Shown here: positions 35,805 through 44,648 of the stretch, piece after piece
How positions within the stretch are numbered: the first letter of the stretch is position 1
Layout of the letters: every line of letters starts with the position of its first letter
Assembly (NCBI GenBank): GCA_045604705.1
Contig: JAZUOO010000021.1
Span: 7,155-71,154, forward strand
Origin: SIG622 sp045604705
GTDB taxonomy: Bacteria > Bacillota > Clostridia > Oscillospirales > CAG-382
Length of the DNA: 64,000 nucleotides
Direction of reading: 5' to 3'
The notes under the pieces: model-generated
The model's database searches: none
Told to the model about the DNA's origin: nothing
Seen by the model: the letters and a program-made list of their open reading frames with translations, nothing else
Translations under genes and position numbers: made by a program

Positions 35805-37532
35805 TTATAGACTCTCTGCTTCTTTTTCTAGTGCTCTAAAATCAACTTTTCCAACGGGCGTATGCGGCAATTCATCAACGAAGCAATATTCTGCAGGAAT
35901 CATATATGTAGGCATGTTTTCGGCACATTGTTTAGAAAGGTCTTCAAGAATTACATTAGTATCAGTTGTATCACCGTTCTTGACAATAAAAGCGACTGCT
36001 TCATAATAATCACTATTTTTCCGCTTTCTTCCAACAACACTACACTCGCTAACATATTGAGATTTTTTGAGAGCTCCCTCTACTAACATCGGGAAAATTT
36101 TTGCGGGTTGTCCTTCATGTGCTGTCATATAGATTCTGCGGATTCGACCTTCATGGAACAACAAGCCGTCCTCGGTAATATGACCTAAATCGCCTGTCCG
36201 AACCCAACGAACGCCTTTTTCATCAGTAATAATAATTTCGGAAGTCTCTTGGGGTTTATTATAATATCCCAACATTATAGACGGACTGCTAATCCATATT
36301 TCTCCTGTTTCATTATATCCTAATTCTTGTGAGGTTTCCGTATCTACGATTTTTATAGTATTTGAAATCAACGGAATTCCCACGCTACCAATTGAATTTG
36401 CTCCCTTGAATGTAATAACAGCGGTTGCACTGAGTTCTGTCATTCCGTAACCTTTACATACTTCATACTGACAGTTGTGTTCTGCGAGGAACTTATTGAC
36501 ATCCTGTTCTAAATTACATTCAACTGCATCACCACCAACACCAGGAGAGATGAGAAAGCTCATATCGATTTTTTTAGTCTTTTTATCAATTGTTAAATAT
36601 TTCAAGTGGTCAACCAGAGCAGAGAAATGATGTGGTTTGTATTTAACAAATTGCTTTGGGAATCCTTTTGAATCAAATATTGGATAAAGTATTACTTCCA
36701 ATCCATAAGAAAGTGTTGTGTGAGTTGCTAAACAAAGTCCGTACATAATGAACGGCGGCAAATCATTAAAATAGCGATGCTTTCTTTCAAAGGGAATACC
36801 TAAATATTGATATCCAAAAGCAACAGCATTGATGTTATCGTTTGATAACATAACACCTTTCGGAGAACCCGTCGTACCACCCGTATGAGCCATTACACAA
36901 CAGGCATTTTTTTCATAAGCCACACATTCGGGGTTTGCATCTTTGCCAATTGAAATAAACTTCTTCCAATTAAGCACTTCATCGCCAAATTGTGGCGATT
37001 TGTTTTTTATTTTGTATATTGCCTTTACTAAAGACGGAAGAGAATCGGAAGGCGAAACAACAATTACATTTTTAACAGAGGTTCCTTGAACTGCCTTTTT
37101 GATAGCAGGATATGCAAGGTCAATAGTCAAAACGAATTGTGCATGTGATTCCACTATATATTCATGTATTCCATCAATATTGGTTCGCGGGTCAACCATA
37201 TTTGCGATTGCTCCCAAACGATTTAATGCATACAGTGTATATACCATTTCGGGCGTATTAACTGTACATACTATTACAATATCGCCTTTCTTTACTCCTA
37301 ATGCAGAAAAGGATTTTGTCGCCTTATCAATACCTTCAAAAACTTGTTTGTATGTGAATTTGCGACCATAGTAATTAATGGCGGTATCATTAAGATGATC
37401 CTTATTGTTTTTCCACAGTAATTCATACATTGTACATTCCGGCAGTTTGGCACTAATTGCTTCGTCGCTATAATATTTCAACCACGGCTTGTCGATGGAC
37501 GGATAACCCGTCACTTTCTTTTCTGTTTGCAT
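35805..37532 (-). CDS. Adenylate-forming enzyme (acyl-CoA synthetase type), copy A
   Basis: Start at ATG 37532, 9 bases after AAGGAG; 575 residues beginning MQTEKKVTGYPSIDKPWLKY. The ANL superfamily signatures are present: P-loop HTGGTTGSPKGVMLS, the GYGMTELSATA region, TGDLGHITEDGLLFHEGR and the C-terminal catalytic Lys in HTPVGKVDFRALEKE. Such enzymes activate a carboxylic acid as acyl-AMP and pass it to CoA or another acceptor. The substrate cannot be read from sequence. The three ligases share an unusual N-terminal signature TGYPSIDKPW and arose by tandem duplication; A and B are closest. It is the last gene of the switch-controlled operon. Confidence 0.85.
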   Translation of the reverse strand: MQTEKKVTGYPSIDKPWLKYYSDEAISAKLPECTMYELLWKNNKDHLNDTAINYYGRKFTYKQVFEGIDKATKSFSALGVKKGDIVIVCTVNTPEMVYTLYALNRLGAIANMVDPRTNIDGIHEYIVESHAQFVLTIDLAYPAIKKAVQGTSVKNVIVVSPSDSLPSLVKAIYKIKNKSPQFGDEVLNWKKFISIGKDANPECVAYEKNACCVMAHTGGTTGSPKGVMLSNDNINAVAFGYQYLGIPFERKHRYFNDLPPFIMYGLCLATHTTLSYGLEVILYPIFDSKGFPKQFVKYKPHHFSALVDHLKYLTIDKKTKKIDMSFLISPGVGGDAVECNLEQDVNKFLAEHNCQYEVCKGYGMTELSATAVITFKGANSIGSVGIPLISNTIKIVDTETSQELGYNETGEIWISSPSIMLGYYNKPQETSEIIITDEKGVRWVRTGDLGHITEDGLLFHEGRIRRIYMTAHEGQPAKIFPMLVEGALKKSQYVSECSVVGRKRKNSDYYEAVAFIVKNGDTTDTNVILEDLSKQCAENMPTYMIPAEYCFVDELPHTPVGKVDFRALEKEAESL

Positions 37533-37545
37533 TGCAGTTTTCTCC

Positions 37546-39276
37546 TTATAATTTTTCTGCTTCTTTCTCAAGTGCTCGGTAATCTACTTTACCGATCGGG
37601 GTTAATGGCATTTTTTCAATAAAGATAAAATCTACCGGTTGAACATACTCAGGCAGCTCATTTTTACACAGTTCAAATAATTCGTTTTTTGCTACATCAG
37701 CATTACTTCCATCTTTCAGAACGGCAAAAACTATTGGCAGGTGTCCTTGCACGTGATCTTTATCAACCGTACCCACTGCACAACAAGTTTCTATTGCTTT
37801 GTGCATTGAAACAACATCCTCGATAAACGGGGGAAAGACCTTAAATCCGTCGTATCGGATAATCATTCTTTTAAAACGACCGTTGATGTAGATACAGCCA
37901 TCTTCATCAACATAACCTAAGTCGCCCGAATGAATCCACATTTTGCCATCTGAGTGCTTTTTGATTACTTTATCAGTTTCTTCTTGCTTTCCATAATATC
38001 CCGTCATCATAGTGGGTGTGCAAATACACATCTCACCGGATTCTCCAAACGGCAGTTCTTTACCACTTTCGGTATCAAAAGCTGCAACGATGGTTTGTGC
38101 GAAAGGAATACCCGCACTACCGGGTTTGTTGATTTCCTCAAAAGCAAAAGTAGCCGTTGCGCTTGCTTCTGTCATACTATAGCCTTTGCTGAGGTGAATG
38201 TTGGCATTGTGTTCTGCAAAAAAGGAATTGACTTTCTTTTCAAATTCAACTAGCGCCTTATCGCCGCCAACGAGTACAACCTTGATGCAAGAAAGATCTT
38301 TGCCTTTGATCTTAGGCTCATCCATCAGTCCTTCAAAATATGTAGGCACACCCATTATGCCTGCAGGTTGATACTTGAGAATCAAATCTGCAAAATCTTT
38401 TGGATCGAACTTAGGAATAATGATAGACTCCCAACCGTGTGTCAAAGCGATATGAATACCCAAAACCATACCGTATGCAATAAACGGCGGCATAATATTT
38501 AAGAAGCGATCTTGACGTTCTAATCGCAAAGGAGAATTTTTAATTTGCTCTGCTGAAGAATTAAAATTATCGTTGGTTAGCATAACGCCTTTAGGCAGAC
38601 CTGTTGTTCCACCGGTATGTTCAATTACGCAGCACTTATTAGGCTGATATTCGGCAACTGCATAGGTCAAATCTTGCCCATTGGCAATCATATCCGTCCA
38701 AAGAATACAATTGCTTCCGAACTTAGGTACATTACCTTTTAATTTGTTTACAACGTTAAAAATGAACTTTTTAGGCTGCGGTAAGGAGTCTGCGGGAGAT
38801 GTAATGATAATCTTTTTGACAGCAGTTCCGTTAATAGCTTTTTCGATTTTAGGGTATGCAATGTCAATACACAAAACATAGTTTGCATCAACTTCCACAA
38901 TGTACTCTTTGATACCTTCTGTGCTTGTTCTCGGATCTACCATATTAGCAACAGCACCTATATGGTTCAAGGCATAAACCGCATAGATTGTTTCAGGAGT
39001 TGTAACTGTTGCCATAACAACAATATCATCTTTCTTTATGCCAATAGATGTAAACGCTTTTGCCGCTTTCTCTATATTCTCAAATATTTCCTGAAACGAG
39101 ATTTTACGGTCAAAATATCGAAGTGCAATATCGTTGAGATGCTCTTTATTGCTATCTTGAAGATACTCGAATATCGTACACTCAGGCATCGTAGCATTTA
39201 TGGCTTCATCTGAGTAATATTTCAACCAAGGTTTATCAATAGACGGATAACCCGTCAGTTTCTTTTCTGTTGGCAT
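37546..39276 (-). CDS. Adenylate-forming enzyme, copy B
   Basis: 576 residues beginning MPTEKKLTGYPSIDKPWLKY, with AAAGGAG before the ATG. P-loop HTGGTTGLPKGVMLT, SKGYSMTEASATATFAF, HSGDLGYVDEDGCIYINGR and the catalytic Lys in LTPIGKVDYRALEKE are intact, so it should be active. It is clearly similar to copy A along its whole length, but the acyl-pocket region (around PPFIAYGMVLGIHIALTHGW) differs, so it may use another acid. Thirteen bases separate it from copy A. Confidence 0.85.
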   Translation of the reverse strand: MPTEKKLTGYPSIDKPWLKYYSDEAINATMPECTIFEYLQDSNKEHLNDIALRYFDRKISFQEIFENIEKAAKAFTSIGIKKDDIVVMATVTTPETIYAVYALNHIGAVANMVDPRTSTEGIKEYIVEVDANYVLCIDIAYPKIEKAINGTAVKKIIITSPADSLPQPKKFIFNVVNKLKGNVPKFGSNCILWTDMIANGQDLTYAVAEYQPNKCCVIEHTGGTTGLPKGVMLTNDNFNSSAEQIKNSPLRLERQDRFLNIMPPFIAYGMVLGIHIALTHGWESIIIPKFDPKDFADLILKYQPAGIMGVPTYFEGLMDEPKIKGKDLSCIKVVLVGGDKALVEFEKKVNSFFAEHNANIHLSKGYSMTEASATATFAFEEINKPGSAGIPFAQTIVAAFDTESGKELPFGESGEMCICTPTMMTGYYGKQEETDKVIKKHSDGKMWIHSGDLGYVDEDGCIYINGRFKRMIIRYDGFKVFPPFIEDVVSMHKAIETCCAVGTVDKDHVQGHLPIVFAVLKDGSNADVAKNELFELCKNELPEYVQPVDFIFIEKMPLTPIGKVDYRALEKEAEKL

Positions 39277-39288
39277 AATTTTGCTCCT

Positions 39289-41034
39289 TTATAATTCAAT
39301 CAAATCGTCGATATCGCCTTTAATGAACTTAATATCTCTTTTGCCGGAGTGCGCACTTGGAAAACCATCCCACACGCAGAAACTATGCGGTACAGCTTCA
39401 GGCTGCTTCATAACTTTCTCAACAACCTTTTGAATTTCGGCAAAATACTCCATCTGTTTTTCAGGGGTTTGCTTTAAGACAACATTAGTTTCATTTTCCC
39501 AAACAATGTGAGCAACCAATTTGTCTTGATATTCCGGATGTGTTTGAATCTCACACAGTTTTACTTTTTCAAAGGTCAAAATTGCTCTCTCAATATCAAA
39601 ATTATAAATCTGTTTGCCTTCAATTACGGAATAATCAGATTTTCTTCCTAATACAACAAGGCTACCGTCCTTATTCATATAGCCAATGTCACCTGTTTTG
39701 CTCCACCGTTCACCATTTTCGTCAACATAGAAAAACTCATTAGTGGCATCAGGATTATTGAAATACTCAATCATACCAATTTCGGTTTTAACCAAAATGT
39801 TACCACGCTCACCGTATTTCAACTCTTTAAAGTTATCGTCAAAAATAGCAACAGTAGTAATATCGGGAAGAGGAATGCCCGATGCGGTGTTTGAAAATTT
39901 ATGTGATGTTATATCCGTTGTTACGGTTGCACCGCACTCACATTCACCGTAACCATTGAGCAATCTAGCATTTGAACCATGAGTTTTGAACACGCTCTCA
40001 ATGTTTGCTATATCCTTTTCTGTCAGCGGTTCTCCACCTTCAACAGGGTATTTCAAGAAAGCCAATGACTTGCCTTTAAGCAATTTTAAACTCTTCTCAA
40101 AAGTAAAACCTTGATACATCGAGGTATTGGTTAATATGTATTCGGGTTTGAACTTTAAAACATTTTTCACGAATATGGTGTGGTCAAACCTTGGGTCAAT
40201 ACAAACCCTAACACCAAACGAAAGAGGAAAGTTAATACCTAAGCTAAGTCCTGTAGAGTGCCAAGGCGGGATGTTTTGATAAACCTTTTGTTTCCTTGAA
40301 GTGTCAAAGCCTGAATTGCCATAAGCATTGATTAATTTTTGGAAACTATCAACTGACAACACGATTCCCTTGGATGCACCTGTTGTACCGCTTGAATAAA
40401 CCATTGCCTGTGCTTTTTGAGGCTCGTAAGAATCAGCAGTTACATCGTTTTGGCAAGCTCCATTCTTGATAAAGGTTTTCCATGCAACTTCGTTGGTGCT
40501 ATTGTTGATTTTGTACTTTGGTGTTACAAATCGCAAAACCGAAGAGTTCATCATTGGCAAAACAATAACTTTTTTGTCGCTGTCTTTATTAAGAGATTCC
40601 TTGAACTTTGGCAAGAACTTATCCACTATAATGATAAGTTTGCTTTTGCATTCATCAATACGAGCCATAAGTTCTTCGGGAGTGTAGAAAGGCGAAATCA
40701 CGTTGGCAACCGCACCGATTTTGCTGATAGCATAGAAAGCATAAATTACTTCAGGTGTGGTAGTTGAGCAAATAGTTACATAATCGCCCTTCTTTACACC
40801 ATATGCTACCATTGACTTGGCAACAATATCGGTATTCTTTATTAGTTCGCCAAAACTGATCTTTGCCCCGAAATATTCAAGGGCGATTTCGCTCGGATAA
40901 TTAGCATTGTTTTTTATTAGCCCTTGATACGGGGTCGTGTTTAAGAAAATACTACGCTTTTCTACACCCTCATAAAAGCGTTCCCAAGGTTTGTCTATTG
41001 AAGGATAACCCGTCAAATTCTTTTCTTTAGGCAT
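39289..41034 (-). CDS. Adenylate-forming enzyme, copy C
   Basis: 581 residues beginning MPKEKNLTGYPSIDKPWERF. Signatures: VYSSGTTGASKGIVLS, LNGYGECECGATVTTDI, KTGDIGYMNKDGSLVVLGRK, and Lys in SAHSGKRDIKFIKG. It is the most diverged of the three. The ECECGATVTT stretch replaces the usual MTE(L/A)SAT, and the C-terminal region is longer. It is first of the three in the operon and 12 bases before copy B. No acyl or peptidyl carrier protein gene is nearby, so the acceptor may be CoA or a small molecule (inference). Confidence 0.83.
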   Translation of the reverse strand: MPKEKNLTGYPSIDKPWERFYEGVEKRSIFLNTTPYQGLIKNNANYPSEIALEYFGAKISFGELIKNTDIVAKSMVAYGVKKGDYVTICSTTTPEVIYAFYAISKIGAVANVISPFYTPEELMARIDECKSKLIIIVDKFLPKFKESLNKDSDKKVIVLPMMNSSVLRFVTPKYKINNSTNEVAWKTFIKNGACQNDVTADSYEPQKAQAMVYSSGTTGASKGIVLSVDSFQKLINAYGNSGFDTSRKQKVYQNIPPWHSTGLSLGINFPLSFGVRVCIDPRFDHTIFVKNVLKFKPEYILTNTSMYQGFTFEKSLKLLKGKSLAFLKYPVEGGEPLTEKDIANIESVFKTHGSNARLLNGYGECECGATVTTDITSHKFSNTASGIPLPDITTVAIFDDNFKELKYGERGNILVKTEIGMIEYFNNPDATNEFFYVDENGERWSKTGDIGYMNKDGSLVVLGRKSDYSVIEGKQIYNFDIERAILTFEKVKLCEIQTHPEYQDKLVAHIVWENETNVVLKQTPEKQMEYFAEIQKVVEKVMKQPEAVPHSFCVWDGFPSAHSGKRDIKFIKGDIDDLIEL

Positions 41035-41045
41035 AATTTTGCTCC

Positions 41046-41552
41046 TTATATCTTATAATCTTTGTTTGCTAAAAAGTAGCGCGGATATACAAGCGTCTTA
41101 CTAACGGTATGTTTTTTCTTAGAATGACCATTGTGATAAATAACGGTGATTTCAACATTGTATAAAGCTGTCAAAACTTTGTCACGATTTCTTTGGCACT
41201 TGGGGTATATAGCGCAAAGCACAACTTCATCCGATGGCATGAGGTCTCGTCCTGCAATTTCTAAGGAATATCCTTTCCAGTATTGATTAAGTTTGGGCAT
41301 AAATGTGATTAGGTTGTTTCGCATTTCCCCATTCTTTTTGACCTGTATGGAATCAATAATCAAAATTCCCGAACCGCGATTTGCAATAACGACAGCAAGG
41401 TTGTCATTGTGGTATCGTTCAATTATTTTGCATTGAGGTATAGCATCCTTGCGTCTATGGTGTTCTTCAAACAAAAAGTAGCCCATCGCAGAACAAAATG
41501 TTGCGCATGCTACGATTAGAGTAAGTAAGTCAATAAGTACGGATGTTTCCAT
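41046..41552 (-). CDS. Small membrane-anchored protein, unknown
   Basis: Start ATG 41552 after GGAGGTAAAT. The 168-residue protein has one N-terminal transmembrane helix (VLIDLLTLIVACATFCSAMG) and a beta-rich domain containing LAVVIANRGSGILIIDSIQV and VEITVIYHNGHSKKKHTVSK, probably outside the bilayer but of uncertain side. I do not recognise the family. Its place between the PlsC-like gene and the ligases, overlapping neither by much, argues for a part in the same pathway, perhaps holding the enzymes at the membrane. Confidence 0.6.
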   Translation of the reverse strand: METSVLIDLLTLIVACATFCSAMGYFLFEEHHRRKDAIPQCKIIERYHNDNLAVVIANRGSGILIIDSIQVKKNGEMRNNLITFMPKLNQYWKGYSLEIAGRDLMPSDEVVLCAIYPKCQRNRDKVLTALYNVEITVIYHNGHSKKKHTVSKTLVYPRYFLANKDYKI

Positions 41553-41569
41553 ATTTACCTCCATAAAAT

Positions 41570-42403
41570 TCATTTCAATCTCTTATTAAACAAAAATGCA
41601 TTTTGCGTTGTAGGGTGGATAGCGCTTAAATGAGCAAAAGCATCATTATAATTTACCAACTTCGGAAGGCGATAAATGCAAGATTCTTCGTAATTCCAAT
41701 CAAGTGGTGGGTAATCACGAACAACTTGGAACATCAAATTTCGCTCTTTTTCTAAGTCCCAAAAAGCACGATTTACTTGATTGCGGGAAATGAAATCCCA
41801 CCGCAAGGTTGACATTGCATCGCGTAGAGCGACGATACCTTGTTGCTTGCTTATGAAGGTTTCTGCGTTCAGGGGTTCCCCGAAACGAACTTTGCAGATC
41901 TTTCGCTCTCTATCATAATCAAGTACCATAGGAATAATCTGTACTTTTGTCCGTTGTGCGACTTCTATAATGCCCCACCGCATAGGGAGCATTAACAAAT
42001 TATCCGTCAAATTCCAAGTGGCTTCAGGAAACCACAGAATTGGGATACCTTTCTTTAAGTACGCAACAATACGTTCCTTTGAAAGAGCAGAGCTTTCCTT
42101 GCTTTTTCTATCTACCCATATTGCACCGGTAAGAAAGAAAAAGATCTTATCCACAAAAGCAAGATTTTGCTTTCCAATTAATGTGTAACAATGCTGCTTT
42201 ACTGCTCTGAGTGCAAGCGGGGTATCCGAGAAAGCTGAGTGATTGCAGGCAAAAATAATTGGATTGTCCGAATTTGCGATATAATCATTTTCGATTATAA
42301 TTTTGTATTTAACTTTAGTTTTGCTTAGCAACATAGTTACAGGATAAAACATAGCTCGTAACCATATTGCAAAAACAGAATCTGTGAGTCTCTTATTTTT
42401 CAT
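41570..42403 (-). CDS. PlsC-like 1-acyl-glycerol-phosphate acyltransferase family protein
   Basis: 277 residues with the acyltransferase motif H-x4-D (His55-SAFS-Asp60 in FACNHSAFSD) and the second motif PEATW (126-130, usually PEGTR). Hydrophobic stretches near residues 11-27 and 84-96 suggest membrane association. PlsC-type enzymes move acyl groups from CoA or ACP to lysophospholipids and related acceptors; some variants acylate other lipids. GAGGAAAA precedes the ATG. It is the first gene after the invertible promoter, so its acyl donor is plausibly made by the three ligases downstream (inference). Confidence 0.82.
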   Translation of the reverse strand: MKNKRLTDSVFAIWLRAMFYPVTMLLSKTKVKYKIIIENDYIANSDNPIIFACNHSAFSDTPLALRAVKQHCYTLIGKQNLAFVDKIFFFLTGAIWVDRKSKESSALSKERIVAYLKKGIPILWFPEATWNLTDNLLMLPMRWGIIEVAQRTKVQIIPMVLDYDRERKICKVRFGEPLNAETFISKQQGIVALRDAMSTLRWDFISRNQVNRAFWDLEKERNLMFQVVRDYPPLDWNYEESCIYRLPKLVNYNDAFAHLSAIHPTTQNAFLFNKRLK

Positions 42404-42473
42404 AGAGTTTTCCTCGTTTCAATCTCTTATTAAATAAAAATGCATTTTGCATTGTGGAGCTGATGGTATTCAT
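42393..42473 (-). pseudogene. Ghost tail of a second PlsC-like gene
   Basis: Minus-strand codons STMQNAFLFNKRLK repeat the C-terminus of the intact acyltransferase (TTQNAFLFNKRLK at 41570-41615). The homology stops abruptly and the frame runs into the start of the intact gene. It shows that a paralogue once lay between the promoter switch and the present first gene and was deleted by recombination. Confidence 0.75.
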
Positions 42474-42556
42474 ATTTCAGACTCCAAGTACCACATAATA
42501 TCGATTATGTGGTATATGTATAAAATTACCATTTTAACATACATATACTATTATAT

Positions 42557-42585
42557 ATAGTATCATAAATGGTGTTTTTTGTCAA
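42557..42585 (-). promoter_or_regulatory. Switch promoter of the acyltransferase-ligase operon
   Basis: Minus strand TTGACA (42580-42585), 17 bases, TACTAT (42557-42562). It points at the PlsC-like gene in the orientation given, so the operon is ON here. After inversion it would point into the 3' end of the recombinase gene, antisense to it. Confidence 0.82.
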
Positions 42586-42642
42586 TGATTTGACCAAATT
42601 ATAAACGTTTCGACTATGTAGATTTACAGCCAAGACATACTT

Positions 42643-42680
42643 CTAAAAGACCAACAACAAATCTAAATGTTTTTGGTCTT
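42643..42680 (-). terminator. Terminator of the recombinase, inside the invertible segment
   Basis: Minus strand AAGACCAA / TTGGTCTT (18-base loop) then TTTT. It lies between the recombinase stop and the switch promoter and insulates the operon from recombinase transcripts. Confidence 0.6.
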
Positions 42681-42743
42681 CTTTGCATGCAAATATTATA
42701 AGTAAAATTCAGCAGAATTACGGCATATACCACATAATCGATA

Positions 42744-43589
42744 TTATGTAATGTACTTAATTAGCCCTAATTGCTCTACTTGCCTCTTATGCACTTCACC
42801 AGTTTCCATCGTATAAATCCTCGTTGTATTCACACTTGAATGTCCGAGGATATCGGCAAGTCTTACAATGTCTTTCTGGAGCGAATAATAAGTGCGAGCG
42901 AAAAGATGGCGAAGGTTGTGTGGGAACACTTTATCCTTTGAAACCCCAGCGGATTCGCAAAGCTTTTTCATATCAGACCATATATTGCTTCTGTCAAGCG
43001 GTTTGCCTGTTCGGGATACGAACACGGAGCCGCTTGATATTTTTTGCTCTCGAATATATCTTGTGAGAACTTTGCACAGTGCTTTGGGTAAGAACACCTG
43101 ACGCAGTTTGCCTTTGCAGTTGATACTTGCAATGCCTGTGTTCACAGCGGCAACAGTTATGAAACGAAGCTCGGACACACGAATACCTGTTGAGCATATA
43201 GTCTGCATCAGTAGGTAAAGCCGTTCATTCTTTTTTGACTTCGCCGCATCGAGAAGTCTTTCGTATTCCGCTTTTGTAAGCTCCTTTTCTTTTGAAGCAA
43301 ATATTTGTTTCTGTATTTTCAAAGATTTAACCTTACAGTCGTACCATTCATTGTAGGTAAAAAAGCTGTTGAGGGATGAAAGGACTGAATTAACACTAGC
43401 GGGCTTGTAGTTTTCTACAAGGTATGCCTTATATTCGAGAACTGTCTGTTTATTCACCTCTCTGCCGCAGAGCCAAGCGAGAAAAGCACATATATCACGG
43501 ATATACTTTTCAAGCGTAGCATCGCTCTTTTCTTCGTTTATCAGATAATTTTTAAAGTTTTTAATAAGTTTTTCAGTGATTTTTTTCAT
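42744..43589 (-). CDS. XerC/RecV-like tyrosine recombinase (probable promoter invertase)
   Basis: 281 residues with a SAM-like N-terminal core-binding domain and a catalytic domain in which the residues can be read: Arg137 (STGIRVSELR), Lys161, His224 and Arg227 (PHNLRHLFART), His250 (LGHSSVNTTR) and nucleophile Tyr259. The small size without an arm-binding domain is that of Xer or RecV proteins rather than phage integrases. Its stop codon lies in one of the 26-bp repeats, so it almost certainly acts on them. After an inversion the reading frame would still end at the same place, because the repeat supplies it. Confidence 0.88.
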   Translation of the reverse strand: MKKITEKLIKNFKNYLINEEKSDATLEKYIRDICAFLAWLCGREVNKQTVLEYKAYLVENYKPASVNSVLSSLNSFFTYNEWYDCKVKSLKIQKQIFASKEKELTKAEYERLLDAAKSKKNERLYLLMQTICSTGIRVSELRFITVAAVNTGIASINCKGKLRQVFLPKALCKVLTRYIREQKISSGSVFVSRTGKPLDRSNIWSDMKKLCESAGVSKDKVFPHNLRHLFARTYYSLQKDIVRLADILGHSSVNTTRIYTMETGEVHKRQVEQLGLIKYIT

Positions 43590-43705
43590 TATTTGACAAC
43601 TCCTTTGTTTTGGTTTACTGTATATATTTTACCATATCACAAAGCTCTCATTCTAAACTGTGGTCATGAGTTGTCAATGATTTACATTATTATGTTGATT
43701 TCGTA

Positions 43706-44521
43706 TTAAAAATTCAAGTCATGCCTAACCTCTGCCTCATAGTAGTTATCAATAGTTGACGGAGCGTTAAAAAGGCTTGCAAGGAGATACTGTCTTATGT
43801 TTCGTATTTTGGTAGAGTTCTTTTTTAGACAGTCGAGGACATACTCGATATGCTCTGAGCGAAGTTTTAGAAGTTTATCCTTTACAAACTTTCTTGCATA
43901 TTCATTGCCCGATATACGAACAGTTTCGGTTGTGCCGGAGACTGTTTCAGCGAGGATATCCACAATTTCGTCAAGCTGTTCTTTGCGGTGATTTTTACAA
44001 AGGTAATTGTACTCTATATTTTCCTTTATCGCTTCACGGTTATGCTCGACATCATTTACGGCAGGGATAGGATATGATTCGATACTTGATACATCAGTAA
44101 TTGATGAATCAGTATTTGATATATTAGTATTTAATTGCGTTGGATTTTCCAACATAGGCTTTTCCAATGTAGGTTTGTCCAGCATTGGATTTTCCAACGT
44201 AGGTTTTTCCAATGTAGGCTGGGTAGTCTGCGGACACTCGTAAATAACATATTCATTTCCCGAAAGCTGTCCCTTTGAGTTTCTCGCTCGACCTCTTACT
44301 ATGTAGCCTTCTCGCTCAAGCTCTCTAACAGCCTCTCTGATGGCGTCAATTCCTTCTTTGTTGATGTAGGCAAGTCCTTTTAATGAGAAGTCCCAATCGT
44401 CGTTTAAGGACAGCATTTGCGACAACAATCCCTTTGCTTTAAGCGACAGATTTTTATTCCTCAAATGGTGGTTTGACATTACCGTATAATCTTTTGTTTT
44501 TTCTATCCTGAATACAGACAA
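43706..44521 (-). CDS. HTH replication-initiator-like protein of mobile elements
   Basis: 271 residues from a TTG at 44521 after AAGGAGG. The N-terminal 90 residues (VMSNHHLRNKNLSLKAKGLL, DDWDFSLKGLAYINKEGIDA, REAVRELEREGYIVRGRARN) are the HTH_36 domain found in plasmid- and ICE-encoded replication proteins. A low-complexity middle has six 5-residue units of the type P(T/M)LE(K/N) (44141-44222). The C-terminal 100 residues (DEIVDILAETV ... YARKFVKDKLLKLRSEHIEY) match the DUF6017-type end of these proteins. It likely binds an origin on the excised element. Confidence 0.8.
   Translation of the reverse strand: MSVFRIEKTKDYTVMSNHHLRNKNLSLKAKGLLSQMLSLNDDWDFSLKGLAYINKEGIDAIREAVRELEREGYIVRGRARNSKGQLSGNEYVIYECPQTTQPTLEKPTLENPMLDKPTLEKPMLENPTQLNTNISNTDSSITDVSSIESYPIPAVNDVEHNREAIKENIEYNYLCKNHRKEQLDEIVDILAETVSGTTETVRISGNEYARKFVKDKLLKLRSEHIEYVLDCLKKNSTKIRNIRQYLLASLFNAPSTIDNYYEAEVRHDLNF
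44146..44221. repeat. 15-bp tandem repeat in the HTH gene
   Basis: Five to six imperfect 15-base units (TTTCCAATGTAGGTT type) encode the P-T/M-L-E/D-K/N repeats. Copy number may vary between strains. Confidence 0.7.
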
Positions 44522-44561
44522 ATAATTATCGCCTCCTTACTAACTCCAATGCTTTGTATGT

Positions 44562-44648
44562 TTAACTGTAACACCTCGAAACCTCAAATTGCACAAGCAC
44601 AACTTCGCTCTCTTTTTTCTCCAAGGCATCACCGATACTTGTTCTCAT
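44562..44648 (-). CDS. Possible 28-residue ORF
   Basis: ATG 44648 gives MRTSIGDALEKKESEVVLVQ and eight more residues, then TAA. It starts inside the end of the 35-residue frame upstream, in the form of a coupled pair, and ends 40 bases before the HTH gene. No similarity recognised; it could be chance. Confidence 0.3.
   Translation of the reverse strand: MRTSIGDALEKKESEVVLVQFEVSRCYS

Larger units (their letters stand above)
42493..42749. repeat. Invertible promoter segment bounded by 26-bp inverted repeats
   Basis: Sites 42493-42518 and 42724-42749 are exact reverse complements over 26 bases; each also contains an internal palindrome around ATCGAT (CACATAAT...ATTATGTG), as in Xer-type recombination sites. 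The 205 bases between them hold one strong promoter and one terminator and no gene. The right site overlaps the stop codon of an adjacent tyrosine recombinase. This matches known phase-variation switches such as the RecV-controlled ones of Clostridioides difficile. Confidence 0.85.

Noticed and set aside
42493..42749. Chromosomal dif site
   Set aside because: There are two inverted copies flanking a promoter and a dedicated recombinase, which fits an inversion switch better than a single dif site.
44146..44221. CRISPR-like array
   Set aside because: The 15-base units are contiguous codons of the HTH protein without spacers.
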